From CAVTQY01 sp963736975 (lineage in GTDB: Bacteria; Pseudomonadota; Alphaproteobacteria; Acetobacterales; Acetobacteraceae): 64,000 bases of DNA. The position numbers and the translations under genes are program-made. The notes under the pieces are model-generated. The model was not told where the DNA came from. It did no database searches and saw only the letters and a program-made list of their open reading frames with translations. Of this stretch, positions 18,313 through 27,142 are shown piece after piece (within the stretch, counting starts at the first letter, position 1; every line of letters starts with the position of its first letter). Location of the stretch: the NCBI GenBank assembly GCA_963736975.1, contig CAVTQY010000001.1, forward strand, positions 3,410,001 through 3,474,000, given 5' to 3'.

Positions 18313-20133
18313 ATGGCCGACATCGCGCGCGATATCGATACGCGGACGGGGACCGCGCCCTCCCGCACCCCGGGAAGCCTGGTCGAGATGAACTGGGACC
18401 CGATCACGCGTATCGTCGGCAGCTTGGGAATCTACACCAAGATCGACTTCGAGAACCGCAAAGTCGCCGAATGCCACAGCACCTCCTCGATCTTTCGCGG
18501 CTACAGCATCTTCATGAAAGGCAAGGACCCGCGAGACTCGCATTTCATTACCAGCCGCATATGCGGTATCTGCGGCGACAACCACGCCACCTGCTCGGTT
18601 TATGCGCAGAACATGGCGTATGGCATCCGCCCGCCGGCGCTCGCGGAATGGATTATTAATCTCGGCGAGGCCGCTGAGTACATGTTCGACCACAACATTT
18701 TCCAGGACAATCTGGTCGGCGTCGATTTTTGCGAGCAGATGGTGAAGGAGACCAATCCCGGGGTCTGGGCCAAGGCGCAGACCACCAAAGCGCCGCACAG
18801 CGCCGATCACGGCTACCGCACCATCTCAGACATCATGACCGCCCTCAACCCGTTCACCGGCGAGTTCTACCGCGAGACCTTACTGGTCAGCCGCTACACG
18901 CGCGAGATGTTCAGCCTGATGGAGGGGCGGCACGTGCACCCCTCGACCCTTTATCCCGGCGGCGTCGGCACGGTCCCGTCGGTACAACTGTTCACTGAGT
19001 ACATGACACGGCTGGCGCGCTACGCCGAGTTCATGAAGAAGGTGGTGCCGCTGCACGACGACCTGTTCAACTTCTTCTACGAGGCGTTGCCAGGCTACGA
19101 GGAGGTGGGCAAGCGGCGCATCCTGCTGGGCTGTTGGGGCTCCTATCAGGACCCGGAGGTATGCGACTACCAATACCGCAACATGACCAAATGGGGGCGC
19201 GGCATGTTCGTGACCCCAGGCGTGGTGGTCGATGGCGAGTTGGTGACCACCGACCTGGTGGATATCAACCTCAACATCCGCATTCTGCTTGGCAGCTCCT
19301 ATTACGACGGCTGGCAGAACCGCGAGACTTTCGTCAGGCAGGACCCGCTGGGCAATCCTGTCGATCAGAACCATCCGTGGAACCAGACCACCACCCCGCG
19401 GCCGCAGAAGCGCAAGTTCAACGGCAATTATTCATGGGTGATGTCGCCGCGCTGGCTCGACAAGCGGACAGGCGACCATCTGGCGCTGGATACCGGCGGC
19501 GGGGCAATCGCCCGGCTGTGGTCCACCGCGCTGGCTGGCCTCGTGGACATCGGCTACATCAAGGCCACCGGCCACAGCGTGAAGATCTATCTGCCGAAGA
19601 CAGCGCTGAAGCCGGAGGTCGAGTTCGAATGGAAAGTTCCGAAATGGAGCAACGCCATCGAGCGTGACCGAGCACGCACCTATTTTCAGGCCTACTGCGC
19701 GGCGGCAGCGTATCATTTCCTCGAGAAGGCGTTTGCCGAGGTGCAGGCCGGCCGCACCCAGACCTGGACCGACTTCAAGGTGCCGGAAGAGGCAATCGGC
19801 TGCGGTTTCCATGAGGCCGTACGCGGAGTGCTGTCGCATCACCTGGTGATTCGGGACGGCAAGATCGCCAATTACCATCCGTATCCGCCGACGCCATGGA
19901 ATGCCAGCCCGCGGGATCTACACGGCACGCCGGGACCGTATGAAGATGCCGTGCAGGACACGCCGATCTTCGAGGAGAACGACCCGGATAATTTCAAGGG
20001 CATCGACATCATGCGCACTGTGCGTAGCTTCGACCCGTGCCTGCCCTGCGGAGTCCACATGTTCCTGGGTAAAGGCAAGACCCTGGAAACTGTGCACTCG
20101 CCGATGTTCGGGCCGCGGCACGGCCATACATGA
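18313..20133 (+). CDS. hhyL: Group 1h [NiFe]-hydrogenase large (catalytic) subunit
   Basis: A 606-residue subunit that holds the NiFe(CN)2CO site and splits H2. The nickel-binding cysteines are C84 and C87 in the N-terminal motif (TSRICGICGDNHATC, the 1h form) and C576 and C579 in the C-terminal motif (DPCLPCGVHM). The 24-residue tail after H582 should be removed by the maturation protease encoded downstream. An extended central insert (residues about 240-420) matches the long 1h large subunits. The frame is intact. Its ATGA end overlaps the NifU-like gene. Confidence 0.95.
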   Translation: MADIARDIDTRTGTAPSRTPGSLVEMNWDPITRIVGSLGIYTKIDFENRKVAECHSTSSIFRGYSIFMKGKDPRDSHFITSRICGICGDNHATCSVYAQNMAYGIRPPALAEWIINLGEAAEYMFDHNIFQDNLVGVDFCEQMVKETNPGVWAKAQTTKAPHSADHGYRTISDIMTALNPFTGEFYRETLLVSRYTREMFSLMEGRHVHPSTLYPGGVGTVPSVQLFTEYMTRLARYAEFMKKVVPLHDDLFNFFYEALPGYEEVGKRRILLGCWGSYQDPEVCDYQYRNMTKWGRGMFVTPGVVVDGELVTTDLVDINLNIRILLGSSYYDGWQNRETFVRQDPLGNPVDQNHPWNQTTTPRPQKRKFNGNYSWVMSPRWLDKRTGDHLALDTGGGAIARLWSTALAGLVDIGYIKATGHSVKIYLPKTALKPEVEFEWKVPKWSNAIERDRARTYFQAYCAAAAYHFLEKAFAEVQAGRTQTWTDFKVPEEAIGCGFHEAVRGVLSHHLVIRDGKIANYHPYPPTPWNASPRDLHGTPGPYEDAVQDTPIFEENDPDNFKGIDIMRTVRSFDPCLPCGVHMFLGKGKTLETVHSPMFGPRHGHT

Positions 20134-20634
20134 GCGAAGCCGACAATTCGCTCAGGCGTATCGAGGCGTTGATCGCGGAGCTCGAACTCGCTCCCCGATC
20201 CCGCTGGCCGCCGGCTCGCGCGTGGGCTGCTGGAGGTGGTGCTCGATCTGCATGGACTCGCGCTGGCGCAAATGGCGGCCGGGATAACCGCCGCCCCCGG
20301 TGGTTCGGCGCTGCTCACCCGGCTGGCCGAGGATCCGCATGTTCGCGCTGTGCTGCTGCTGCATGGACTGCATCCCGAGGAGCTGGCGGATCGCGTCCAG
20401 CGCGCCGTCGCGGCGTTGAACCATGAGCTGGCCGAAGATGACATCCAACTCACGGGGGTTACGCTCAATGGCGCGACCGCCCGGTTGCTGGTACGTCACG
20501 GCGGCGACATTCCGCCTGGATTGCAGCAGCGGATCGAAACCGCCGTGATCGAAGCGGCGCCCGAGCTGGAGCGGTTGGTGATCGACGGGCTCGACGTCGC
20601 CGAGGAAGAAGCGGGCCCGCTGCTGACGAGCTGA
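20130..20634 (+). CDS. NifU-like (C-terminal type) protein, frame broken once
   Basis: The start MSEADNSLRRIEALIAELE is in the frame that overlaps the hhyL stop. From about base 20185 the sense continues in the +1 frame (SLPDPAGRRLARGLLEVVLD, then LHGLALAQMAAG), down to LLTS at 20634. One extra base near 20184-20190 explains this. Joined, it is about 167 residues resembling the NifU-like proteins that follow hhyL in other group 1h clusters, with LHPEELADRVQRAV and a C-terminal Fe-S-scaffold-like half; the usual CxxC is not evident. A role in Fe-S or electron transfer for the hydrogenase is inferred. Confidence 0.7.
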
Positions 20635-20647
20635 TAAAGGACCGAAG

Positions 20648-21280
20648 ATGGTCGTGGTTGCGCCGTCACAGAACTGGGTGCGCCAGCTTCGAAGTTTCGT
20701 TCAGCCGGCGTCGGTTGCCCGTTGTGAGCTGTGCGGCGCGACGATCCCGGAAGGGCACGGTCATCTTGTTGATACCCTCGGCCGACACTTGTTGTGCGCA
20801 TGTCAGACCTGCGCCGCGACCGCCGTTCGGGCAAACTCGCGGTTTCGCCGGTTACCCACGCAAGTGCGACGCCTGGCCGATTTCCGTTTGAGCGATGCCG
20901 AATGGGAGGCGCTGCAAATTCCGATCGGGCTGGCGTTCATCTTTTACAGCACGCCGCAGGGGCGAGTGATCGCGCTGTACCCTGGTCCGGCCGGCGCAAC
21001 GGAGTCGTTGCTGCCGCTGGACGGCTGGTCCGATCTGGTTGCGCGTAATTCGGTGCTTGCTTCCCTTGATCCCGATGTCGAGGCGCTGCTGATTGACCGC
21101 ACGCAAGGACGGCGCGATCACTATCTGGTGCCGATCGACCGCTGCTACGCGCTGGTCGGGCTGATCCGAAAGCACTGGCGCGGCCTCGCCGGCGGAGCCG
21201 AGGTGTGGCAGGCGATCGAGCAGTTCTTCACCCGGCTGCGCACATCCGTCGGGGTAGCGGCGGACTGGTCGCATGGTTGA
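20648..21280 (+). CDS. DUF5947 family protein of the hydrogenase cluster
   Basis: A 210-residue protein with an N-terminal zinc- or metal-binding-like pair: C27 and C30 in CELCGATIPEGHGHLVD, and C51 and C54 in CACQTC. This is a rubredoxin-like spacing that could bind one iron or zinc. The rest contains IPIGLAFIFYSTPQGRVIALYPG, and later DRCYALVGLIRKHWRG near the C-terminus. The family is found almost only beside group 1h hydrogenases; the function is not established, but an electron-transfer or maturation role is plausible. It overlaps the next gene by 8 bases. Confidence 0.82.
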   Translation: MVVVAPSQNWVRQLRSFVQPASVARCELCGATIPEGHGHLVDTLGRHLLCACQTCAATAVRANSRFRRLPTQVRRLADFRLSDAEWEALQIPIGLAFIFYSTPQGRVIALYPGPAGATESLLPLDGWSDLVARNSVLASLDPDVEALLIDRTQGRRDHYLVPIDRCYALVGLIRKHWRGLAGGAEVWQAIEQFFTRLRTSVGVAADWSHG

Positions 21281-21914
21281 CCTTGATTTCGCCGTCGAGC
21301 GGGCCAGCGTCGCCAAACATGCCGTGGCGCCCCTGCTGCTGCTCGCGCTGCGCATCACCAACAAAACACCCGAGACGCCGGTGCGCAACGTGCTGTTGCG
21401 CTGCCAGATCCGGATCGAACCGACCCGCCGGCGGTACGAGACGGCCGAGCAGGAGCGTCTGTCCGACCTGTTCGGCGCGCCGAGCCGTTGGAGCGAGACG
21501 TTGCGCAGTCTCCTGTGGACCTACACGGACGTGCTGGTCCCGGGTTTCGAGGGCGAGGGCCTGGTCGATCTTCCGCTGCCGTGCAGTTTCGATTTCAACA
21601 TCGCCGCGACCAAATATATTCATGGGCTTGCGGGTGGCGAGGTGCCGCTGTCGCTGCTGTTCAGTGGCTCAATCTTCTATACGGATGAGGAAGGACGGCT
21701 GCAGATCGATCAGGTTTCCTGGACCAAGGAGGCTAATTTTCGGCTGCCGGTCAGGCTCTGGCAGGAGATGATGCAGCACTACTATCCGGACGGGATGTGG
21801 CTGTGCCTGGCGCATGACGTGTTCGACAAGCTGTATCGTTTTAAGCGTGAGCAGGGATTTGCCACCTGGGAGCAGGCGCTGGAGGCACTGCTGATGACGG
21901 AGGCCGCGCGATGA
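21273..21914 (+). CDS. DUF6084 family protein of the hydrogenase cluster
   Basis: A 213-residue soluble protein matching the DUF6084 pattern: LLLLALRITNKTPETPVRNV, LLRCQIRIEPTRRRY, LWTYTDVLVPGFEG, CSFDFNIAATKYIHGL and PDGMWLCLAHDVFDKLYRF. It has no signal peptide or cofactor motif. It overlaps both neighbours by 8 and 4 bases, so it is translationally coupled. The family is conserved between the structural and maturation genes of group 1h clusters, with unknown function. Confidence 0.82.
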   Translation: MVDLDFAVERASVAKHAVAPLLLLALRITNKTPETPVRNVLLRCQIRIEPTRRRYETAEQERLSDLFGAPSRWSETLRSLLWTYTDVLVPGFEGEGLVDLPLPCSFDFNIAATKYIHGLAGGEVPLSLLFSGSIFYTDEEGRLQIDQVSWTKEANFRLPVRLWQEMMQHYYPDGMWLCLAHDVFDKLYRFKREQGFATWEQALEALLMTEAAR

Positions 21915-23236
21915 ACCTGGAGCGCGTGTCGGCGATCGCCGCGGCGGCGCTGTACGAGGGCTACATCCTGTATCCGTATAGCCCGACCGCCATCAAAAAC
22001 CGCCAGCGCTGGACCTTTGGCGGTGTATTCCCCCGGGAGTACGCCGAGGCAAACGGGGGCGACCCCTGCACCATCCAAGCCCAGTGCCTGCTGGAAGGCA
22101 GCACCGATACGAAGATCGAGGTGCGGCTGCGTTTCCTGCATATCGTCACGCGTGAAATCGGGGTCTTGGCAGAACTGCAGGCAATATTGCCTCTCGACCC
22201 AGCGGCGCTGACCCGGGTTGCCGTGCTGGAGCTGGACGGCACGCGCTACCTGCCCTGGGAAGAAGCCATGGAACAGGAGGTAGCGGAGATCTGGCCGCTG
22301 CCGCAACTCTTGGGCCGGACAGCAGAAACGGCGTACAGTTTTCCGCCCAGACACGACATGGAACCGATACACGGCAGCGACGGCCGTGTCGCCGGCGCGG
22401 TGATCAGGAGCGCTGCCAGCCTCGCCGGCGCTCTGATCGTCGCGGCGGAGCCGGTTGCCAATGGCGTGGTCCGACTCAGCGTGCGTGTCGAGAACCGAAC
22501 GCCATTGACCCCTGAGATGCGCACTCGCCGGGATCTGGCGCAGCATCGCGCCTTTGCCTCAGCGCATCTCTTGCTCGGCGCGGAGGGCGGCGCGTTCGTG
22601 TCGCTGATGGACCCACCGCCGGCGCTGCAGGGGGCCGCCGCCGCATGCGACAACCAGGGCGTCTGGCCGGTGCTGGCCGGACAGCCCGGCGCGCGCGACA
22701 TCATGCTCGCATCACCAATCATTCTCTATGACTACCCGGAAATCGCCCCGGAAAGTCCCGGCGATCTGTTTGACGGCACCGAGATCGACGAGATCCTCAG
22801 CCTCCGTATCCTGACGATGACGGATGCGGAGAAGCGCGACATGGCGGCGGTCGATGCGCGCGCACGGGCGCTCCTGGAGCGAACCGAACGCCTGGGCGCA
22901 CCAGCGTTTGCCCGCATGCACGGCACCATGCATCGCGCCGCAACACCTCTTCCGCTCGCTGGAGAGGTCGGCTCGCAGCACGAGCCGGGTGAGGCCGAGG
23001 GCCTCGCCGTCGGCGATCATGTACGCCTGCGGCCGCGCCGCCGCGCCGATATCATGGATGTCGTGCTGCGCGACAAGATCGCCGTCATTGAGGCGATCGA
23101 GCGCGACTTCGAGGACAACGTGCATCTCGCGGTAACAGTGCTGGAAGACCCCGGCCGGGAGTTCGGCATGGACCGCATGCCCGGCCACCGGTTCTTCTTC
23201 GGCCTCGACGAAGTCCAGAAGCTTGGCCCACCATGA
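21911..23236 (+). CDS. Hydrogenase-cluster conserved protein carrying a repeat insertion
   Basis: A 441-residue protein seen in group 1h hydrogenase clusters. The N-terminal part begins NLERVSAIAAAALYEGYILY, and the C-terminal part has VGDHVRLRPRRRADIMDVVL and PGHRFFFGLDEVQKLG, an SH3-like HypC/NHLP-type segment. Residues about 345-362 (TPLPLAGEVGSQHEPGEA) are encoded by the interspersed palindromic repeat found elsewhere in this window, so the gene carries an in-frame element of about 50 bases in a linker. It overlaps both neighbours by 4 bases. Its biochemical role is unknown. Confidence 0.78.
   Translation: MNLERVSAIAAAALYEGYILYPYSPTAIKNRQRWTFGGVFPREYAEANGGDPCTIQAQCLLEGSTDTKIEVRLRFLHIVTREIGVLAELQAILPLDPAALTRVAVLELDGTRYLPWEEAMEQEVAEIWPLPQLLGRTAETAYSFPPRHDMEPIHGSDGRVAGAVIRSAASLAGALIVAAEPVANGVVRLSVRVENRTPLTPEMRTRRDLAQHRAFASAHLLLGAEGGAFVSLMDPPPALQGAAAACDNQGVWPVLAGQPGARDIMLASPIILYDYPEIAPESPGDLFDGTEIDEILSLRILTMTDAEKRDMAAVDARARALLERTERLGAPAFARMHGTMHRAATPLPLAGEVGSQHEPGEAEGLAVGDHVRLRPRRRADIMDVVLRDKIAVIEAIERDFEDNVHLAVTVLEDPGREFGMDRMPGHRFFFGLDEVQKLGPP
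22943..22995. repeat. Palindromic interspersed repeat, copy 2 (inside a gene)
   Basis: It reads CACCTCTTCCGCTCGCTGG, then AGAGGTCGGCTCGCAGC, then GAGCCGGGTGAGG on the plus strand. It has the same architecture as the copy at 2421-2472 (minus strand), and encodes PLPLAGEVGSQHEPGE in frame within the 21911-23236 gene. Confidence 0.7.
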
Positions 23237-23733
23237 GCGGCATTCTGGTCGCCGGCATCGGCAATATTTTCAATGGCGACGATGCGTTCGGCGTCGAGGT
23301 CGTGCAGCGTCTGCGCGCCCGGCCGCAAGGTCTGCCGGAAGGCGTTAAAGCTGTCGATTTCGGCATCAGGAGCCTCGATCTCGTCTATGCCCTGCTCGAC
23401 GGCCACGATGCCGTCGTGCTCGTCGATGCCGCGCCGCGCGGCGAGCAGGCGGGAACCGTGTCGGTCATCGAGGTAGCGCCAGAGGGCGTCGCCGATACAA
23501 CCTTCTCGCCCCATGCGCTCGATCCGGCGGCCGCGCTTGGCCTGGCGCGCTCACTCGGTTCAGGCGATGCGCCGGTGTTCGTGGTGGCTTGCGAGCCGCT
23601 GACCCTCGGCGGCGAAGAGGGCACAATGGGCCTCAGCCCGCCAGTAGCCGCCGCCATCGAGCCGGCGATCGCCGCCATTGACGGACTGGTGCGACAGTTG
23701 CAGCAAACGGCAACAATAAGGAGCGTGCGATGA
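23233..23733 (+). CDS. Hydrogenase maturation endopeptidase (HyaD/HupD family)
   Basis: A 166-residue M52-family protease that senses nickel in the large subunit and removes its C-terminal tail, here probably the 24 residues after H582 of HhyL. The three nickel-contact residues are visible: D16 (NGDDAFG), D65 (VVLVDAAPRG) and H94 (FSPHALDP). The glycine-rich start LVAGIGNIF is typical. It overlaps the upstream gene (ATGA) and the following 33-codon gene (ATGA). Confidence 0.93.
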   Translation: MSGILVAGIGNIFNGDDAFGVEVVQRLRARPQGLPEGVKAVDFGIRSLDLVYALLDGHDAVVLVDAAPRGEQAGTVSVIEVAPEGVADTTFSPHALDPAAALGLARSLGSGDAPVFVVACEPLTLGGEEGTMGLSPPVAAAIEPAIAAIDGLVRQLQQTATIRSVR

Positions 23734-23831
23734 GTGCCGTGTGGAAGATCGGTCTCGGCTTGGCAGTGCTGGTGTTGATCGCAGTGAACGCGAAGGACGT
23801 GGCGCGATACATCAAGATCAGCACGATGTGA
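23730..23831 (+). CDS. 33-residue single-helix membrane peptide (DUF6893-like)
   Basis: A tiny gene whose ATG overlaps the protease stop codon. The product is MSAVWKIGLGLAVLVLIAVN followed by AKDVARYIKISTM: one transmembrane helix (about residues 5-19) and a basic amphipathic tail. Similar peptides of about 30-40 residues with a KD(I/V)xRYI(K/R) tail lie at the same place in actinobacterial group 1h hydrogenase clusters. Neither HhyS nor HhyL has a membrane anchor, so a tethering or electron-relay docking role is a reasonable inference. Confidence 0.75.
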   Translation: MSAVWKIGLGLAVLVLIAVNAKDVARYIKISTM

Positions 23832-23847
23832 AACCGGCTGCGCGGCG

Positions 23848-26158
23848 ATGTCCGCCGAGCTGATCCGGGTCAGCGGCTTGGTGCAGGGCGTGGGGTTCCG
23901 CCCCACGGTCTGGCGCCTGGCCCGCCGCTACGGGCTGCGTGGCTGGGTTGGCAATGATGCCGCCGGCGTCACCGTGTCGGTCTGCGGCCCAAGCGCCGAT
24001 ATCGCCGGCTTCATCGACGAGCTGCGCCGCGACCCGCCGCCTTTGGCGCGCATCGACGGCATCGAACGGATGCCGACACCAATCGAACCGAACGAAACCG
24101 GTTTCCGCATCATCGAGAGCCGGTCCGGCGACATCCATACCGGCGTGGTGCCCGACGCGGCGACCTGCCCGGCGTGCCGGGAAGAAACGCTCGATCCCAA
24201 CGCGCGGCGCTACGGCTATCCGTTCACCAATTGCACGCATTGCGGACCGCGACTGTCGATCATTCAGGCGATCCCGTACAGACCGCGCCAAGACAACTAT
24301 GCGGGCCTTCTGCCTGTGTGACGACTGCGCCGCCGAATACGCCGACCCCGGCGACAGGCGGTTCCATGCGCAACCGATTGCCTGTCCGGCATGCGGCCCG
24401 CGCGCCTGGCTGGAGCCGCCGGCTGATCCCGATGCGTTCGAGGCAGCGCGCGCGCTGCTGCTGGCAGGGAACATCGTCGCGGCGAAGGGGCTCGGCGGGT
24501 TTCACCTGGCCTGCGATGCGACCAACGCTGACGCGGTGACGCGGCTGCGTCGGACCAAGCGCCGCGACGCCAAGCCCTTCGCGCTGATGGCGCGCGATCT
24601 GGACGTGATCCGCCGCTTCGCCGTGGTGACCGAAGTCGATGCCGCGGCGTTGCAAAGCCCCGCAGCGCCGATCGTGCTGCTGGACGCGCTTGCGGACGCG
24701 CTGCCGGGGATCGCGCCGGGACTGGCGACGCTCGGCTTCATGCTGCCAGCAACCCCGCTGCATCACCTGCTGCTGCGCGACATCGATCGACCCTTGGTGA
24801 TGACAAGCGGCAACATCTCCGATGAGCCGCAATGCATCGACAACACCGAGGCAATGACCCGGCTGGCAGGTATCGCCGATTGTTTCCTTCTGCATGACCG
24901 CGACATCGAACGGCGCGTGGACAATTCCGTCGTGCGCTTCATGGCCGGCAGTATCCGCGTGTTGCGGCGTGCGCGCGGCTACGCCCCTGCTCCGCTCCCG
25001 ATGCCCCCCGGCTTCGGCACGGCGCCGCCGCTGCTAGCGATGGGCGGCGAGCTGAAGGCCACGTTCTGTTTGTTGCGTGACGGGCAGGCGGTGCTGTCGC
25101 ACCACATGGGCGATCTGGAGAACGCACCGACCTTCGCCGACTATGAACGCTCACTCGAGCAGTACCACGAATTGTTCGCCCATGATCCGCGATTCGTGGC
25201 GGTCGATCAGCACCCCGACTATCTGTCCAGGACACTGGGAGTAAAGCTGGCCGGGCAAAACGGGCTGCGATTGATCGAGCTGCAACATCACCACGCGCAT
25301 ATCGCCGCTTGCATGGCGGAGAACGGCCTCGCCCTCGACGATGGTCCGGTGCTCGGCGTGGCACTGGATGGGCTCGGCTGGGGTACGGATGGGACAATCT
25401 GGGGGGGCGAGTTTCTGCTTGCCGACTACAGGGGCTTCCGGCGCCTTGCCTGTTTCAAGCCGGTCGCTATGCCGGGCGGCCCGCAGGCGAGCCGCGAACC
25501 ATGGCGCAACGCCTATGCGCATATCGCTGCGGCGATCGGCCGTGAGCGCTTCAGCGCGATCTACGAGCAAACCGAGCTTGGCCGCTATCTGGCGACAAAG
25601 CCGCTCGCAGCCATAGACATGATGATCGCCCGCGGCGTGAATGCTCCACTGGCGAGCTCCTGCGGGCGGCTGTTCAACGCAGTCGCCGCTGCTGTCGGTC
25701 TGCGTCGTGACCGTGTGCTGTACGAGGGCCAGGCAGCGATGGAGCTGGAGGCGGCAGCGGAACAGGCCCCGGCGAGCAACGACGGTGCTTATCGGTTCGC
25801 CATTACCCGCTCCGATCCGGATGGACCGCTGCATCTGGACCCGACGCCGATGTGGTCCGGGCTGCTTGACGATATCACTGCCGAGCTGCCGGTCGAACGC
25901 ATCGCCGCGCGCTTCCACACCGGCCTCGTCGAAGCAATGGTGCGGATGATCGGGGTGCTGCCGGGGGTCGAACGCATCGCCCTGTCCGGCGGCAGTTTCC
26001 AGAACCGGTTGCTGCTGCGACAGATGACGGACCGGCTGGCAAAGCAAGGGCTCGAAGTACTGACCCACCGCAGGGTGCCGGCCGGTGACGGCGGCCTTGC
26101 GCTCGGCCAAGCCGCCGTGGCAGCAGCTCGTGTGCTTGGTGGCGATACGGGAGAATAG
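23848..26158 (+). CDS. hypF: Carbamoyltransferase HypF, frame broken once
   Basis: HypF makes thiocarbamate on HypE from carbamoyl phosphate, the source of the cyanide ligands of the NiFe site. The acylphosphatase domain (GLVQGVGFRPTVWRLARRYG) and the first zinc finger (CPACREE, CTHCGPR) are in one frame up to IPY at about base 24279. The second finger (CLCDDCAAEYADPGD, CPACGPRAW), the YrdC-like domain and the Kae1-like domain (HHHAHIAACMAENG; LSGGSFQNRLLL) are in the +1 frame to 26158. CCGTACAGACCGC in place of the expected CCGTACGACCGC implies one extra base. Joined length is about 770 residues, normal for the family. Confidence 0.85.
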
Positions 26159-26163
26159 AAACC

Positions 26164-26445
26164 ATGTGCCTGGGCATCCCCGGACGAATCGTCGCCGTCA
26201 TCGACCCCGCCGAGGCCTTGGCGATGGTGGATGTCGCCGGCGTGCGGCGCCCGGTGAATGTCAGTTTCGTCCTCGACGACCGGCCGGCCGAAGCCTGTAT
26301 CGGTGAATGGGTCCTGGTCCACGTCGGCTTTGCGATGAGCCGGATTGACGCCGATGAAGCAGCGCGCACCCTGGCGCTGCTCGAGGAACTGGGAGAAATG
26401 CAGGCGGAGTTGGCGGCGATGGAAACCGGGGCCAGGCCCGGATAG
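26164..26445 (+). CDS. hypC: HypC/HybG-family hydrogenase assembly chaperone
   Basis: A 93-residue chaperone with the diagnostic MCLGIPG start (Cys2 is the essential thiol that binds the Fe(CN)2CO group with HypD) and the OB-like core VGEWVLVHVGFA-type segment (here IGEWVLVHVGFAMSRIDADEA). It carries the Fe group from HypD to HhyL. It begins 5 bases after hypF, and the next gene follows after 10 bases. Confidence 0.95.
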   Translation: MCLGIPGRIVAVIDPAEALAMVDVAGVRRPVNVSFVLDDRPAEACIGEWVLVHVGFAMSRIDADEAARTLALLEELGEMQAELAAMETGARPG

Positions 26446-26455
26446 GAGCGCGTAT

Positions 26456-27142
26456 ATGTCGGGCGAACAGCCGTTGACTGAGCTGTATCCGTTCCTGCAC
26501 GGCGGGCGTCAGGACCCCGCGGCGCTGCGCATAGCGCTGCTCAACTCCGTGCGTCACAAGGCAGCAGACAGCGTTGCTGCCAAGCAGCGGTTCTTCGCCG
26601 AGCACGGCGCGGCCGTGGTCGCCGTGGCGGAAGAAATCGCCGGCGTCTATCGGCGCAACGGGCGCATGTTCAGCATGGGCAATGGGGGATCGAGCTGCGA
26701 CGCCTCGCATTTCGCCGTCGAGTTCCTGCACCCCGTCACCGCCGGGCGGCCCGCACTGACGGCGGTCAATCTCGCCTGCGACATGGCGATGGTGACGGCG
26801 GTCGGCAACGATGTCGGGTTCGGCCATATCTTCCTGCGCCAGCTCATTGCGTTGGCGCGGCGCGGCGACGGGCTGATCGGTTTTTCCACCAGCGGCAGTT
26901 CGGAAAATCTACTGACCGCTTTCGCCAAAGCGAAAGAACTCGGCGTGGTGACCATCGGCCTGACCGGCCATGACGGCGGCAAGATGGCGCGGAGCGCCGA
27001 CCTGAATCACTGCCTGGTGGTTGCAAGTGACAGTATCCACCGCATCCAGGAAACCCATCTGGCGATCTACCACATTTTGTGGGACCTGGTGCACACTCTA
27101 CTTGCCGAAGATCGCGGTGGCCTGGCGGACGACCGATCATGA
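26456..27142 (+). CDS. SIS-domain protein (GmhA-like) of the hydrogenase operon
   Basis: A 228-residue sugar-isomerase fold protein. The phosphosugar loop is NGGSSCDASHFAVEF, and the second site reads GFSTSGSSENLLTAFAKAKE, as in phosphoheptose isomerases. A SIS protein between hypC and hypD is recurrent in group 1h operons, although no sugar step is known in hydrogenase maturation. It lacks other heptose genes nearby. The ATG at 26456 follows AGGAGCG and the gene overlaps hypD by 4 bases. A metabolic link, such as supply of a CO precursor, is speculative. Confidence 0.85.
   Translation: MSGEQPLTELYPFLHGGRQDPAALRIALLNSVRHKAADSVAAKQRFFAEHGAAVVAVAEEIAGVYRRNGRMFSMGNGGSSCDASHFAVEFLHPVTAGRPALTAVNLACDMAMVTAVGNDVGFGHIFLRQLIALARRGDGLIGFSTSGSSENLLTAFAKAKELGVVTIGLTGHDGGKMARSADLNHCLVVASDSIHRIQETHLAIYHILWDLVHTLLAEDRGGLADDRS

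Noticed and set aside
18880..19374. Long minus-strand reading frames opposite hhyL and the other hydrogenase genes
   Set aside because: They are antisense shadows of GC-rich coding DNA; no family pattern or ribosome site, and hhyL is clearly real.
20130..20634. Programmed +1 frameshifting in the NifU-like gene
   Set aside because: No slippery codon or stop pause is seen at the change point, and similar breaks occur in unrelated genes across the window.
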